Translations under genes and position numbers: made by a program
Assembly (NCBI RefSeq): GCF_004345705.1
Contig: NZ_SLWV01000005.1
Span: forward strand, 101,892-165,891
From: Marinisporobacter balticus
GTDB taxonomy: Bacteria > Bacillota > Clostridia > Peptostreptococcales > Thermotaleaceae
Reading direction: 5' to 3'
Length of the DNA: 64,000 nucleotides
The notes under the pieces: generated by a model
Told to the model about the DNA's origin: nothing
The model's input: the letters and a program-made list of their open reading frames with translations, nothing else
Databases searched by the model: none
Shown: positions 8,511-16,210 of the stretch, in pieces
Layout of the letters: every line of letters begins with the position of its first letter
How positions within the stretch are numbered: the stretch's first letter is position 1

Positions 8511-8957
8511 TTATTCTGGTTGAATTAGATCCGTAAAATCATATCCTGTAAATGTAAATGGACATTCTACCTTTCCTAATCCTTTTGCTTCAAAGTTTGT
8601 AAGTGTTAAATCATCAAAGCTGACATCCTTTAATACCACTCTCTCTGATTGACCGCCTATTGTATCAGGATCAGCTAATTTTGAAAGTATGGTAAATCTT
8701 AAATCCTGTCCTTTTTTGATCATTTCTCCTAATTTGATTGCCATTCTTGAGTTTACTTTGTGCATCTTAAGCGTTCCTTTTCCTTCCCATCCTGTTACTT
8801 TTGTATCTTTTGCAAGAACACCGCACATGTTTACATCTTCTTTTTTCAGCGTGATTTTTGCTTCTAGTCCTGTAAGCTCGCTAACCTTATCTCCATCTAA
8901 CCAGATTTCTCCCCATGTTCCATTGATCACTCTATTTCCAGGTATTTTGTTTGCCAT
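8511..8957 (-). CDS. Contractile tail tube protein, XkdM family (148 aa)
   Basis: The protein matches the XkdM/DUF2001 tube family: GNRVINGTWGEIWLDGDKVS at the N-terminus, LTGLEAKITLKKEDVNMCG, KGTLKMHKVNSRMAIKLGEM, and a C-terminal GLGKVECPFTFTGYDFTDL. Length equals that of PBSX XkdM (about 148). It lies 12 bases after the sheath gene. It polymerises as hexameric rings into the inner tube driven through the target envelope. Confidence 0.93.
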   Translation of the reverse strand: MANKIPGNRVINGTWGEIWLDGDKVSELTGLEAKITLKKEDVNMCGVLAKDTKVTGWEGKGTLKMHKVNSRMAIKLGEMIKKGQDLRFTILSKLADPDTIGGQSERVVLKDVSFDDLTLTNFEAKGLGKVECPFTFTGYDFTDLIQPE

Positions 8958-8969
8958 ATTTTTTCCCTC

Positions 8970-10025
8970 CTACATAAATATTTGCATTGTCAAGTCTTCC
9001 ATTGCATCTAAGAACTTCACTTTTGCTTGGATAAACACTTCGCTGCCTGTATTGTATTCTTTTATTTCTTGCTCTTTTAATGATTCTACATCTACACCTT
9101 TTGTCATAAGATATAGTCTTTGTCCGTCTATATCGATTCCTGCCTTATTGTCATAAGAAGGATCTAATACATCCACTCTTTCTAATTGTTCAAAATATGC
9201 ATTAATTGCTGCTAAGAACAATACTTTGTTGTCATAGGAATTGATGATTTTTCCAACATAAGCACTGGCAAATGTATCTTTGATATCATCAAACATCAAA
9301 TCTACCGCGTCTACAATCTTAATCTTTTTAAATTCTTCACCCTTTTTTGCAGTAGTTGATGTAAATGAGTTTACCCCTCTACCGATTTTTATCTTTTCAC
9401 CATCATTGATTAGTATCAGTTTTCCATCTTCAATATCCTTATCTGGATTTTCTGATTCTATAATACTTTCTACTTCATTGAGTGCATAGTAAGTGGCGCT
9501 TCTTGTAAATGGAAGCCCTGCTAGGATTCCTGCGATTCTACAAGTATATTGACTCGCACTGTACGTATCTTCTCCTACCTTTAGCCCCTCTGTAGCAAAA
9601 TTAATGATCCCTTCATGATCTGCCACAATATTTGGAAGTATCGCTTTGAATGTCTTCTTATTGTTATTTCTTTCCCCTTTGATCCAATCAACAACTGTTT
9701 GTACATCTTTTTGTGCGATGTTTGGAACAGCTAAATAGTTCCATTTTTGGTTCTTTAATCGCTTAAGGGCAACAGAATAAGCTTCCTCCTGTCCAATTCT
9801 TTCAACAATAATTTTACTAGGTGTTCCCATGAATGTTTTTTCAATATATCCCTTGTTCTCAGGCGTCCAATCCTCTGACTGTAATTCATCAATTGATTTG
9901 TATACCTTTGTTTCAAAATTCTTTGTAGCATCTTTTAATATCAATGCTACAATGCCTCTAGCACTTCTCTTGATTGCTGTAACCCCTTTTGTTTGAAACT
10001 CTATTGAAATTTTGGGTAATCCCAT
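8970..10025 (-). CDS. Contractile tail sheath protein, XkdK family (351 aa)
   Basis: This is the sheath subunit of a contractile tail. Typical features are an N-terminal strand block with GLPKISIEFQTKGVTAIKRS and RGIVALILKD, the central AVPNIAQKDVQTVVDWIKGE, and a C-terminal domain with INSFTS-like strands and KVKFLDAMEDLTMQIFM at the end. At 351 residues it is of the short class, lacking the variable inserted domain of larger phage sheaths, as is usual in tailocins. Its presence separates this cluster from siphophage (non-contractile) tails. Confidence 0.93.
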   Translation of the reverse strand: MGLPKISIEFQTKGVTAIKRSARGIVALILKDATKNFETKVYKSIDELQSEDWTPENKGYIEKTFMGTPSKIIVERIGQEEAYSVALKRLKNQKWNYLAVPNIAQKDVQTVVDWIKGERNNNKKTFKAILPNIVADHEGIINFATEGLKVGEDTYSASQYTCRIAGILAGLPFTRSATYYALNEVESIIESENPDKDIEDGKLILINDGEKIKIGRGVNSFTSTTAKKGEEFKKIKIVDAVDLMFDDIKDTFASAYVGKIINSYDNKVLFLAAINAYFEQLERVDVLDPSYDNKAGIDIDGQRLYLMTKGVDVESLKEQEIKEYNTGSEVFIQAKVKFLDAMEDLTMQIFM

Positions 10026-10459
10026 TATATCTCCTCCTTCATGTTTAGGTTTTGCATCTCTTCATACACTTGATAGTCATACGCTTGTATCATATCCATA
10101 AAATATACTTGGAAAGAAAAATCTAACACTTTGTCTATCATGTTCACTTTGCTTTCTTGGATTGTAAATTTTCTATCCTGTACAAGTAAAACGGTATGAA
10201 AGATTTGTTGTAGTTTTTCTACTATCTTTAGATTTTCTTCCATTGTTTCGCTCTTTGAAAAATAGCGGATGTCTATTTTTATAAGTTTGCTTTGATGGTA
10301 TTTGTCTTCCATCGTTGTTGATATGGGTAAAACTTGAATGAAAAATGCAGGTCTATCAAAGCCTTGTGCCTGAATATCTTCATAGGCTTGATATGTAGGA
10401 AAATGTTCCTTTAACTTTCCTAAAACAGATTTTTTTATTTCTAGTAGTGTCATTTTCAT
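10025..10459 (-). CDS. Phage tail terminator-like protein (144 aa)
   Basis: The sequence (LLEIKKSVLGKLKEHFPTYQ, AFFIQVLPISTTMEDKYHQS, DFSFQVYFM) fits the small tail terminator family (DUF6838 type) found just before the sheath gene in Firmicutes contractile clusters. It overlaps the sheath start by one base. A terminator caps the tube and sheath when tail length is reached. In a headless particle it would close the top end. The assignment rests on position and general likeness. Confidence 0.72.
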   Translation of the reverse strand: MKMTLLEIKKSVLGKLKEHFPTYQAYEDIQAQGFDRPAFFIQVLPISTTMEDKYHQSKLIKIDIRYFSKSETMEENLKIVEKLQQIFHTVLLVQDRKFTIQESKVNMIDKVLDFSFQVYFMDMIQAYDYQVYEEMQNLNMKEEI

Positions 10460-10493
10460 CTCCCCTTTGACATCCTACTTTTATAAGCTTTGC

Positions 10494-10697
10494 TTACAAA
10501 TTCTTAATCATCTTTTTTTGAATCATACAGCCTAGTAAATGATGGATCTTCATCAAATAGGTTAGGCTATCCTCTTCAAGCATCAATTTCTCTTGAGCAA
10601 TTTTTAGCTCTTTTTGTATTTGTTCTAATTGTTCTTTATAGGTATTTCTTTGTTGAATCACTTGATTGAGTCGGCTTCTTGGAATAAATTCATTCAT
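10494..10697 (-). CDS. Small coiled-coil protein of the tail cluster (67 aa)
   Basis: This 67-residue protein starts behind GGGAGATGATCAT and has an N-terminal NEFIPRSRLNQVIQQRN followed by a heptad-like helix (YKEQLEQIQKELKIAQEKLM). The C-terminal part is hydrophobic and basic. I do not recognise the family. It is the first gene after the regulator, 34 bases before the tail terminator gene, and may be a minor structural or assembly protein. The stretch 10698-10811 in front of it would be the natural place for a late promoter controlled by the regulator. Confidence 0.6.
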   Translation of the reverse strand: MNEFIPRSRLNQVIQQRNTYKEQLEQIQKELKIAQEKLMLEEDSLTYLMKIHHLLGCMIQKKMIKNL

Positions 10698-10811
10698 ATG
10701 ATCATCTCCCTGTCTATCTTTACGTTTTTAACGTGCGACGCCACGAATGGATCGGTTTTTGGAAGGCTTTCTTATCATAAAGTATAGTATAGAAATTTCT
10801 TCAATATCGGT

Positions 10812-11339
10812 TTAATTTCGGCACTCTTGCGGCATATTAATTTCTTCAATCTGTAAACAATTTCTATTTAGCATCTTGTACATCTTGTGTATGGCTTTAT
10901 TTTTTATTTCTCTACATTGGCGTTCCTCTATATTGATTTCAAAGGTAATATAACGCCAAATCTTTTTTTGCATATATTTCATTTGAATGATTTGTTTTTC
11001 TAAATCTGTTAAACTCTCTATTGCATTATGAATTCTTTTTAGAAACCGTTCGATATGCCTTTTCTCAAATTCAAACAAATCAATTTTATCTTGTATTTCA
11101 AAATCTTTTAGTACTTGTGCTTCTGTTTTGGAAAATAGATTGTTGGTTTTTATAAAGTTTTCATAATCTATTCCTTTTAGACTTAAATACTGCATGTCTT
11201 TTAAATCTCCAATTTGTAATTCAATTTCTTTTATCTTCGCTTCATATTGTTTTAAATTTTTTAATATGATTTCAATTTTTTTCATGTTCACCTTTTTTTC
11301 ATTATCGCTATTTATGTTTTCTATTTTCTCCGTATGCAT
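10812..11339 (-). CDS. Sigma-like late gene activator (ArpU/Xpf-like, 175 aa)
   Basis: The C-terminal half (about residues 95-160) resembles sigma factor region 4: SLTDLEKQIIQMKYMQKKIW, then YITFEINIEERQCREIKNKA and IHKMYKML. The N-terminal half is a long charged helix (LKQYEAKIKEIELQIGDLKD). Such proteins, for example Xpf of PBSX and ArpU-type regulators, switch on late tail genes. It begins behind a strong AAGGAGG, and 114 bases separate it from the first tail-cluster gene. The gene is preceded by an SOS-type promoter, so a DNA damage to regulator to tail operon cascade is inferred. Confidence 0.75.
   Translation of the reverse strand: MHTEKIENINSDNEKKVNMKKIEIILKNLKQYEAKIKEIELQIGDLKDMQYLSLKGIDYENFIKTNNLFSKTEAQVLKDFEIQDKIDLFEFEKRHIERFLKRIHNAIESLTDLEKQIIQMKYMQKKIWRYITFEINIEERQCREIKNKAIHKMYKMLNRNCLQIEEINMPQECRN
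10820..10834. repeat. Copy 1 of 15-bp repeat flanking the regulator gene
   Basis: The plus strand reads GGCACTCTTGCGGCA. It matches the copy at 11477-11491 in 13 of 15 positions. This copy lies inside the last codons of the sigma-like regulator (minus-strand MPQECR), so it is also coding sequence. Confidence 0.5.
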
Positions 11340-11476
11340 AAAGCCTCACCCTCCTTAAGGATTTGAAAATATATGAGCAATTTAAAATATACTTAGTAGT
11401 ATTATTTGTAATTAATTCAATTTCATGGAATACATTTTCTTATTTTAGAGTATAATATATATATTTATAATAAATT

Positions 11477-11491
11477 GGCACGCTTCCGGCA
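11477..11491. repeat. Copy 2 of 15-bp repeat flanking the regulator gene
   Basis: The plus strand reads GGCACGCTTCCGGCA, followed by a further CCGG. It sits in the leader between the SOS promoter and the regulator gene. It may be a protein binding site or the relic of a duplicated gene end, since the minus strand could read VPEACQ where the gene end reads MPQECR. Confidence 0.5.
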
Positions 11492-11533
11492 CTTTACCGG
11501 AGATTTTATGGTTTATACTAACGATTATACAAA

Positions 11534-11561
11534 ATTATACCACAAATCGAACGCATGTTCG
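11534..11561 (-). promoter_or_regulatory. SOS-controlled promoter: LexA box plus extended -10
   Basis: On the minus strand, positions 11561-11548 read CGAACATGCGTTCG, a perfect match to the Gram-positive LexA consensus CGAACRNRYGTTYG (a palindrome, so it reads as a box on both strands). Eight bases further on is TGGTATAAT (11534-11539 for TATAAT), an extended -10. The LexA box occupies the -35/spacer zone, so repressor would block this promoter. It points at the regulator starting at 11339, leaving a leader of about 190 bases. Confidence 0.82.
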
Positions 11562-11701
11562 ATCTTTTGTTTTAAAAAAATATCCTTTCTTCTGCTCTAT
11601 ACTTTTTGTTTTAAAAATAATCCCTTCGTTTTATCAAATCCTAAAATTTCTTAATGATATCTTTTATTGTTAAATCTTCTTATAGCTTTCTCAAAAAAAC
11701 A

Positions 11702-11756
11702 TTGACAAATAAAACCAAATTCGATTATACTGTGTATATCGATTATATACAGTATA
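11702..11756 (+). promoter_or_regulatory. Promoter and operator of the GntR-ABC operon
   Basis: A perfect -35 (TTGACA, 11702-11707) and a -10 (TATACT, 11726-11731) are spaced 18 bp. A large imperfect palindrome (11726-11756, half-sites TATACTGTGTATA and TATATACAGTATA) begins at the -10. It is a typical operator for a GntR protein of the YtrA type, so the operon is probably repressed by its own first gene. Confidence 0.75.
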
Positions 11757-11784
11757 TACAATTTTAAATTAAAAGAGGGATGCT

Positions 11785-12159
11785 ATGAATATCATTGTTT
11801 CCAACACATCACAAGATCCAATCTATGAACAAATTGCAAAACAAATAAAAAATCTTATTTTAAAAGGTATACTTCAAGCAGGGGAGATGCTCCCTTCTAT
11901 ACGCAGTTTAGCAAAAGAATTACAAATTAGTGTCATTACTTCAAAACGCGCTTATGAAGAACTTGAAAAGGAAGGTTTTATTGAAACTGTGCATGGAAAA
12001 GGTTCCTTCGTAACCCCTCAAAACAAGGCGCTTTTAAAAGAACAACGTCTAAAAATTATTGAAGAAAAACTTACAGTCGTAGTGATGGAAAGTAAAGTTT
12101 TAAACATATCTATAGATGAATTAAAAGAAATGCTTACGCTTTTATATGAGGAGGTTTAA
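11785..12159 (+). CDS. GntR family regulator, YtrA subfamily (124 aa)
   Basis: The N-terminal winged helix-turn-helix (about residues 10-78) has the GntR signature: DPIYEQIAKQIKNLILKG, then LPSIRSLAKELQISVITSKR and GFIETVHGKGSFV. Only about 45 residues follow, which is the YtrA subfamily plan with no large effector domain. It is the first gene of a three-gene operon with an ABC ATPase and permease, and its stop overlaps the next start (ATGATG). A palindrome at the promoter is the likely operator. YtrA-type regulators often respond to cell-wall antibiotics; the inducer here is unknown. Confidence 0.92.
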   Translation: MNIIVSNTSQDPIYEQIAKQIKNLILKGILQAGEMLPSIRSLAKELQISVITSKRAYEELEKEGFIETVHGKGSFVTPQNKALLKEQRLKIIEEKLTVVVMESKVLNISIDELKEMLTLLYEEV

Positions 12160-13022
12160 TGATGGAAAACATATTAGAAATAAAAAATGTCACTAAAACT
12201 TTTAAAGGCTTTGAATTAAAAAATATTGGTTTTCACTTAGAGAAAGGCTATATTATGGGATTTATTGGTCCAAATGGTGCAGGAAAAACAACGACCATTA
12301 AACTTATTATGAATCTTATAAAAAGGGATACAGGCATCATAAAAGTTTTTGGATTAGATAATATAAAGGATGAACAATGCATAAAAAATAGAGTGGGTTT
12401 TGTTTATGGTGAAAATTATTTTTATGATGAACTTTCTTTATTAGAGATGAAAAAAATTGTTGCCCCTTTCTATTCAAGTTGGGATGACAAACAATTTTAT
12501 CATTATATAAATAAATTTAATTTACCTTTAAACAAGAAAATTAAAGCACTTTCAAAGGGGATGAGAATGAAGTTTGCATTGGTGCTAGCCCTTTCTCACA
12601 ATGCAGAATTTATTATTATGGATGAACCCACTTCAGGATTAGACCCTGTTTTTCGAAATGAACTTTTAGGAATATTATACGATCTTATGCAGGACGAAAA
12701 TAAAGGCATCTTGTTTTCTACGCATATTACAACCGATTTAGATAAAATAGCAGATTATATTACTTTTATTAATAATGGCGAAATTATTTTTAGTGAGCAA
12801 AAGGATGCATTACTTGAAAGCTATGCCATTATTAAAGGTTCTAATGAGATTTTAGATAAGGATATAATGAAAGAATTTGTAGGGGTCAAAGAAAATCGCT
12901 TTGGTTTTGAAGCTTTAACAAAAGATATAGAAAAAGCGCGTCAAATTTTTAAAAATAGGGTAATCATTGAAAAACCTTCTTTAGAAGATATTATACTTTA
13001 TACCGTAAGGGGGAATGTATAA
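12159..13022 (+). CDS. ABC transporter ATP-binding protein (287 aa)
   Basis: The ATPase domain shows Walker A GPNGAGKTTT (about residue 36), the signature region LSKGMRMKFALVLAL (a variant of LSGGQ, common in YtrB/EcsA-like ATPases), Walker B FIIMDEPTSGLDPVF and the switch His in FSTHITTD. It overlaps the regulator by one base and the permease by one base, so the three are coupled. It likely drives the ABC-2 permease that follows. The substrate (drug, peptide or lipid) cannot be read from the sequence. Confidence 0.93.
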   Translation: MMENILEIKNVTKTFKGFELKNIGFHLEKGYIMGFIGPNGAGKTTTIKLIMNLIKRDTGIIKVFGLDNIKDEQCIKNRVGFVYGENYFYDELSLLEMKKIVAPFYSSWDDKQFYHYINKFNLPLNKKIKALSKGMRMKFALVLALSHNAEFIIMDEPTSGLDPVFRNELLGILYDLMQDENKGILFSTHITTDLDKIADYITFINNGEIIFSEQKDALLESYAIIKGSNEILDKDIMKEFVGVKENRFGFEALTKDIEKARQIFKNRVIIEKPSLEDIILYTVRGNV

Positions 13023-13687
13023 TGTTTCATTTAATCGTGAAGGAGTTACGTATTCAAAAAAGAAGTTTTCTACTTGCACTTTTTTATCCGATCTTTGCTA
13101 TTTATGTTTTTGGTAAACCAGAGTTTTCAGAGTCTATATATATCATGATAGCTGTAGCAATCAGTTATATATTCGCATTAACAGCACTTGCTTATGATGA
13201 AAAAAACAATAGTGATGTCCTTCTTTTAAGTTTACCCATTAAGAAACGTCATATTGTAATCGCTAAATATTTATCTATATTTGTATTTTGTATAATCGGT
13301 ATTGTCATTTCTGGAGGTATGGGCGCAATCCTTCACTTAAGTGGATATTTTTCAGATTTAAGATTTATCAATTTTATAGATATGATTGCTGTATTTACGA
13401 GCATGGGAATCTTAATGGCTTTGTATTATCCTTTTTATTTTAAATTTGGTGCCAATCACATACGATTATTAAATATTTGTTTCTTTATGCTAGTTTTCTT
13501 TGCGCCTAGTACACTGCTAAAGCTTTTACTTAAAAATGATAGTTCTCCTTTTATGCAACAGTTAATAAAAGTAATTACCCATATGTCTTCCAAGGTCTTT
13601 GGTTTATTTATGTTTATCATTGTTATGATCATCATGGCAATTTCTTTACTCATTTCTCTTAAGATTTATGAGCATAAGGATTTTTAA
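13022..13687 (+). CDS. ABC-2 type permease (221 aa)
   Basis: This membrane protein has about six hydrophobic segments (for example residues 14-28, 41-58, 78-101, 119-140, 150-170 and 192-212) and a basic N-terminus (FHLIVKELRIQKRS). It has the ABC-2/YtrC-like form: a short loop NNSDVLLLSLPIKKRHI after TM2 is typical of these exporters. It is the last gene of the GntR-ABC operon and pairs with the preceding ATPase. Specificity is unknown. Confidence 0.88.
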   Translation: MFHLIVKELRIQKRSFLLALFYPIFAIYVFGKPEFSESIYIMIAVAISYIFALTALAYDEKNNSDVLLLSLPIKKRHIVIAKYLSIFVFCIIGIVISGGMGAILHLSGYFSDLRFINFIDMIAVFTSMGILMALYYPFYFKFGANHIRLLNICFFMLVFFAPSTLLKLLLKNDSSPFMQQLIKVITHMSSKVFGLFMFIIVMIIMAISLLISLKIYEHKDF

Positions 13688-13767
13688 TAATATTCATTTT
13701 TCATATTTTCAGCTTATAAATAGCCTATTGGGTTATTTGTAATAAATTATAAAATGGAGGGATAGAA

Positions 13768-14745
13768 ATGAAAAACAAAAAAATCACTTTGCTGATGGTG
13801 CTAGTACTCATGGTATCTATGACCATCACATCTATGGCACAGGGGGAAATAACAAAAGACGGTTTGACTGCATCAGAAATGCTTATAAAAGCAAGTGAAA
13901 CCATGGATACCACATATCATACCTTTAAGTTCAGCGGTACCATGAATATAAATACAAAAATTACAGGCTCTATGGCCACTCCCAAAACAGACGCTGAAGG
14001 AAATATAATTGAAGAAGAAAAGAAAATAGACAAAAATACAGAAATGATAATGACCCAAGAAGGAATCTTTCAAAAGCCTCAAAAGGTATATGTGAAAACA
14101 ATCGCTTCATTAAAAAATATGCCAGAAGGACAAAATCAGACTTCTGAAGTATTCATGGAAAATGGATCTATGTATATGCGAACAGCCAAAGGTGAAAAAT
14201 GGATCAAAATAGATATTGATCCGATTATGCAAGAATTTCAAAGCATGTTAGGCAGTAATTCATCTAATATAGCTCTAACAAAAGAGCAGATGGATCTATT
14301 TGGCATGTATGCTTCTTATGATGCGGATGCAGTCGTTGATGGTAAATCCTATTATGTGATGGATGTTACGATGAATAGTGCTGCTTTAAAAGAATTGTGC
14401 AGTAAAGTTGCTGATAAGATGTTAGATCAGATACAAAAAACAGAAACACAAACAGAAAAAACGGATGCCAAAACAGCACCGAAAATTAGTCAAGAAGAAT
14501 TAAAACAACAAATACAAGAAACATTTTCTAAAATGAAGATGGAGATTACATACAAATACTATATAAACCAAGAAACAAAAATGTATGAATTTATGGATAT
14601 TGCGCAAACAATAGATATGGATATGGAAAAAATGCATACAAATACCGTTTCAAATGGAAAATATAAATATTATGATTTCAACAAGGAAGTTACTTTCCCT
14701 GTAATCAACCCTGAAGATATCCAAGATCTCAGTCCATTAAAATAG
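13768..14745 (+). CDS. Secreted lipoprotein-like protein, DUF6612-like (325 aa)
   Basis: A signal peptide (KKITLLMVLVLMVSMTITSM) with cleavage likely after SMA is followed by LTASEMLIKASETMDTTYHT, the opening typical of LolA/LppX-fold or DUF6612 proteins of Firmicutes. The rest is beta-rich with repeated short strands (MYMRTAKGEKWIKID) and an acidic, Gln/Thr-rich linker near residues 220-240. There is no lipobox Cys, so it is probably released or loosely bound. It lies 80 bases after the ABC operon with its own GGAGGG site. The function is unknown. Confidence 0.75.
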   Translation: MKNKKITLLMVLVLMVSMTITSMAQGEITKDGLTASEMLIKASETMDTTYHTFKFSGTMNINTKITGSMATPKTDAEGNIIEEEKKIDKNTEMIMTQEGIFQKPQKVYVKTIASLKNMPEGQNQTSEVFMENGSMYMRTAKGEKWIKIDIDPIMQEFQSMLGSNSSNIALTKEQMDLFGMYASYDADAVVDGKSYYVMDVTMNSAALKELCSKVADKMLDQIQKTETQTEKTDAKTAPKISQEELKQQIQETFSKMKMEITYKYYINQETKMYEFMDIAQTIDMDMEKMHTNTVSNGKYKYYDFNKEVTFPVINPEDIQDLSPLK

Positions 14746-14762
14746 TTCCTTAAAGCATATGA

Positions 14763-14806
14763 AAAACAACCTCTTTTACTTTTTATTTAGAGGTTGTTTT
14801 TTTATA
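14763..14806 (+). terminator. Rho-independent terminator
   Basis: A 12-bp perfect stem (AAAACAACCTCT with AGAGGTTGTTTT) is followed by a run of T. It ends the transcript of the secreted protein gene. Confidence 0.85.
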
Positions 14807-14842
14807 AAAAATAATATAAGTAATTTGATATAAGCACCTTCC

Positions 14843-15340
14843 CTATTTGTTCAACCACAAAATAGATAAATTTAAAATCCCTGCAAATGCTACCCATACA
14901 ATATAAGGTATGAATAAATACCCTGCAACCTTGTCTAATCGATAAAACTTGATACAAGTTATAATGATCAGTATTAACAATATGAGCAATTCAATCAATG
15001 CCAATCCCCTTAATGCCAATCCAAAGAAAAGGATAGACCAGAAAAAATTGAAAAATAATTGTAGCCCATAATAAAATAACGCATTTTTCCCCCTGGCTTT
15101 TTCTGATTTTAACATCCAGATTCTATAGCTAGCAATGCCCATAAGAAAAAATAAAATTGGCCAAACAACCCCAAATACCCACGGTGGTGGCGCAAATTTA
15201 GGTTGAATCAGATTTTGATACTTTCCATAAGCATCTTTCGTTAGAAAACCACTTAATAGTCCCACTAGTTCAGGTATAAAAATGCACACAATCAATGTAA
15301 AAATATTTTTCTTTCCTCTCATTTTTATAATATTTGGCAT
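14843..15340 (-). CDS. TspO/MBR family protein (165 aa)
   Basis: This small protein has five hydrophobic segments in the TspO plan. It shows the conserved FAPPPWVFGVVWPILFFLMG block after TM1 (the family's P-P-x-W-x-F-x-x-x-W-x-x-L/Y motif) and a Trp in the last loop (YIVWVAFAGILNLSILWLN). The start is set at 15340 because GGAGGGAAGG lies just before that ATG; a further ATG upstream at 15355 would overlap the ribosome binding site. TspO proteins bind porphyrins or other lipophilic ligands and affect stress responses. The bacterial role here is unknown. Confidence 0.88.
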   Translation of the reverse strand: MPNIIKMRGKKNIFTLIVCIFIPELVGLLSGFLTKDAYGKYQNLIQPKFAPPPWVFGVVWPILFFLMGIASYRIWMLKSEKARGKNALFYYGLQLFFNFFWSILFFGLALRGLALIELLILLILIIITCIKFYRLDKVAGYLFIPYIVWVAFAGILNLSILWLNK

Positions 15341-15554
15341 GATCCTTCCCTCCATTCATTGCAAAGGTCTTCTATTATTATAAGATATGTAATAAATTCT
15401 TAAAATATTATGCTTTCAAAAACTCTCCCGATACAAATGAAACTTTAAAAAATTATCGAGCAAGAAATTTTTGGATCTGATTTTAAAAATTGATACATTT
15501 TGTAGACAAGTTTTGGAAACACTTTTACTATACTAGAATAGAGGAGAGTGGAAC

Positions 15555-16163
15555 TTGTTTATGAATACTACCGTTTCTTTGTCAAATGAACCCATTCATG
15601 TTGACTCTGCTACTGCTGTTTATGATTTTGATAAAATGTTTACAGCATATATAGACACTTATTTTACAAGTCAGTATAAGGATTTGGTCATTATATGTAT
15701 TGGTACGGATCGGTCTACCGGAGATGCTTTAGGTCCTTTGATTGGACATAAACTAGAAAAATCTTTAAAAAGACATGATAATGTTTTTGTTCATGGCACA
15801 TTAGATCAACCTGTCCACGCTAAGAACCTTGATACTTCCATTGATTTTATTTACAAAACATATAAAAGCCCCTTCGTCATTGCCATTGATGCTTGCCTAG
15901 GCAAATTAGAAAGCGTTGGCCGTATTCGTATAGGGAGTGGTCCATTAAAACCAGGAGCTGGTGTAAATAAAACGCTCCCTTCTATAGGAAATATGCATAT
16001 TACAGGAATTGTAAATCTTGGAGGTTTTATGGAATACATTGTATTACAAAACACAAGGTTACATCTTGTCATGAAAATGGCAGATACGATTGCAGATGGT
16101 ATTCAATATAGTCTATGGAAATATTTAAAAAGGATAGAAAAAGAGCAGACTATGATTAACTAA
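15555..16163 (+). CDS. yyaC: Spore protease YyaC-like protein (202 aa)
   Basis: The sequence contains the YyaC/DUF1256 core: IICIGTDRSTGDALGPLIG, then HGTLDQPVHAKNL, AIDACLGKLESVGRIRIGSG and NMHITGIVNLGGF. This family is related to the GPR germination protease and to hydrogenase maturation peptidases (GTDRSTGDALGP is the Asp-bearing turn). It is limited to spore formers, which supports the lineage assignment. In Bacillus yyaC also lies near the origin, as it does here. The terminator hairpin starts within the last codons. Confidence 0.93.
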   Translation: MFMNTTVSLSNEPIHVDSATAVYDFDKMFTAYIDTYFTSQYKDLVIICIGTDRSTGDALGPLIGHKLEKSLKRHDNVFVHGTLDQPVHAKNLDTSIDFIYKTYKSPFVIAIDACLGKLESVGRIRIGSGPLKPGAGVNKTLPSIGNMHITGIVNLGGFMEYIVLQNTRLHLVMKMADTIADGIQYSLWKYLKRIEKEQTMIN

Positions 16164-16184
16164 ATCATAGTCTGCTCTTTTTTT
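16140..16184 (+). terminator. Terminator overlapping the yyaC stop codon
   Basis: An 18-bp perfect stem (16140-16157 with 16163-16180) and 5-base loop are followed by seven T. The stop codon of yyaC (16161-16163) falls in the loop and at the foot of the second arm, so the last codons form the first arm. Confidence 0.9.
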
Positions 16185-16210
16185 ACTTACTTAGGAAAGT
16201 ATCACCTTTT

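Larger units (their letters stand above)
1..11339 (-). other. Headless contractile tail (tailocin-like) gene cluster
   Basis: All genes from 11339 down to the window edge lie on the minus strand, with short gaps or overlaps. They follow the PBSX xkd tail order: regulator, tail terminator, sheath, tube, chaperone, tape measure, XkdP/Q/R/S/T/U, fibre. The region between the regulator and the first tail gene holds no portal, protease, capsid or terminase gene, so the element begins directly with tail genes. No integrase or replication gene is visible. This matches R-type particles such as diffocins rather than a full prophage. Lysis genes would be expected beyond the left edge and are not seen. 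The functional reading is inferred from gene content. Confidence 0.75.

Noticed and set aside
8313..9489. Plus-strand frames opposite the tube, sheath and chaperone genes.
   Set aside because: They are antisense to conserved tail genes and lack start signals.
10698..10811. A late promoter before the 67-residue ORF.
   Set aside because: The gap has AT-rich -10-like words (TATACT, TATGAT) but no convincing pair with a -35, and the consensus of the sigma-like regulator is unknown, so no feature was called.
11476..11491. TGGCACGCTTCCGGCA resembles a sigma-54 promoter (-24 GG, -12 GC).
   Set aside because: The -12 half lacks TT, no enhancer-dependent activator gene is nearby, the next plus-strand gene is 300 bases away with its own good sigma-A promoter, and the related copy at 10820 is inside coding sequence.
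15356..15554. Promoter of yyaC by a sporulation sigma factor.
   Set aside because: TATACT is visible near 15531 but no matching sporulation -35 could be paired with proper spacing.
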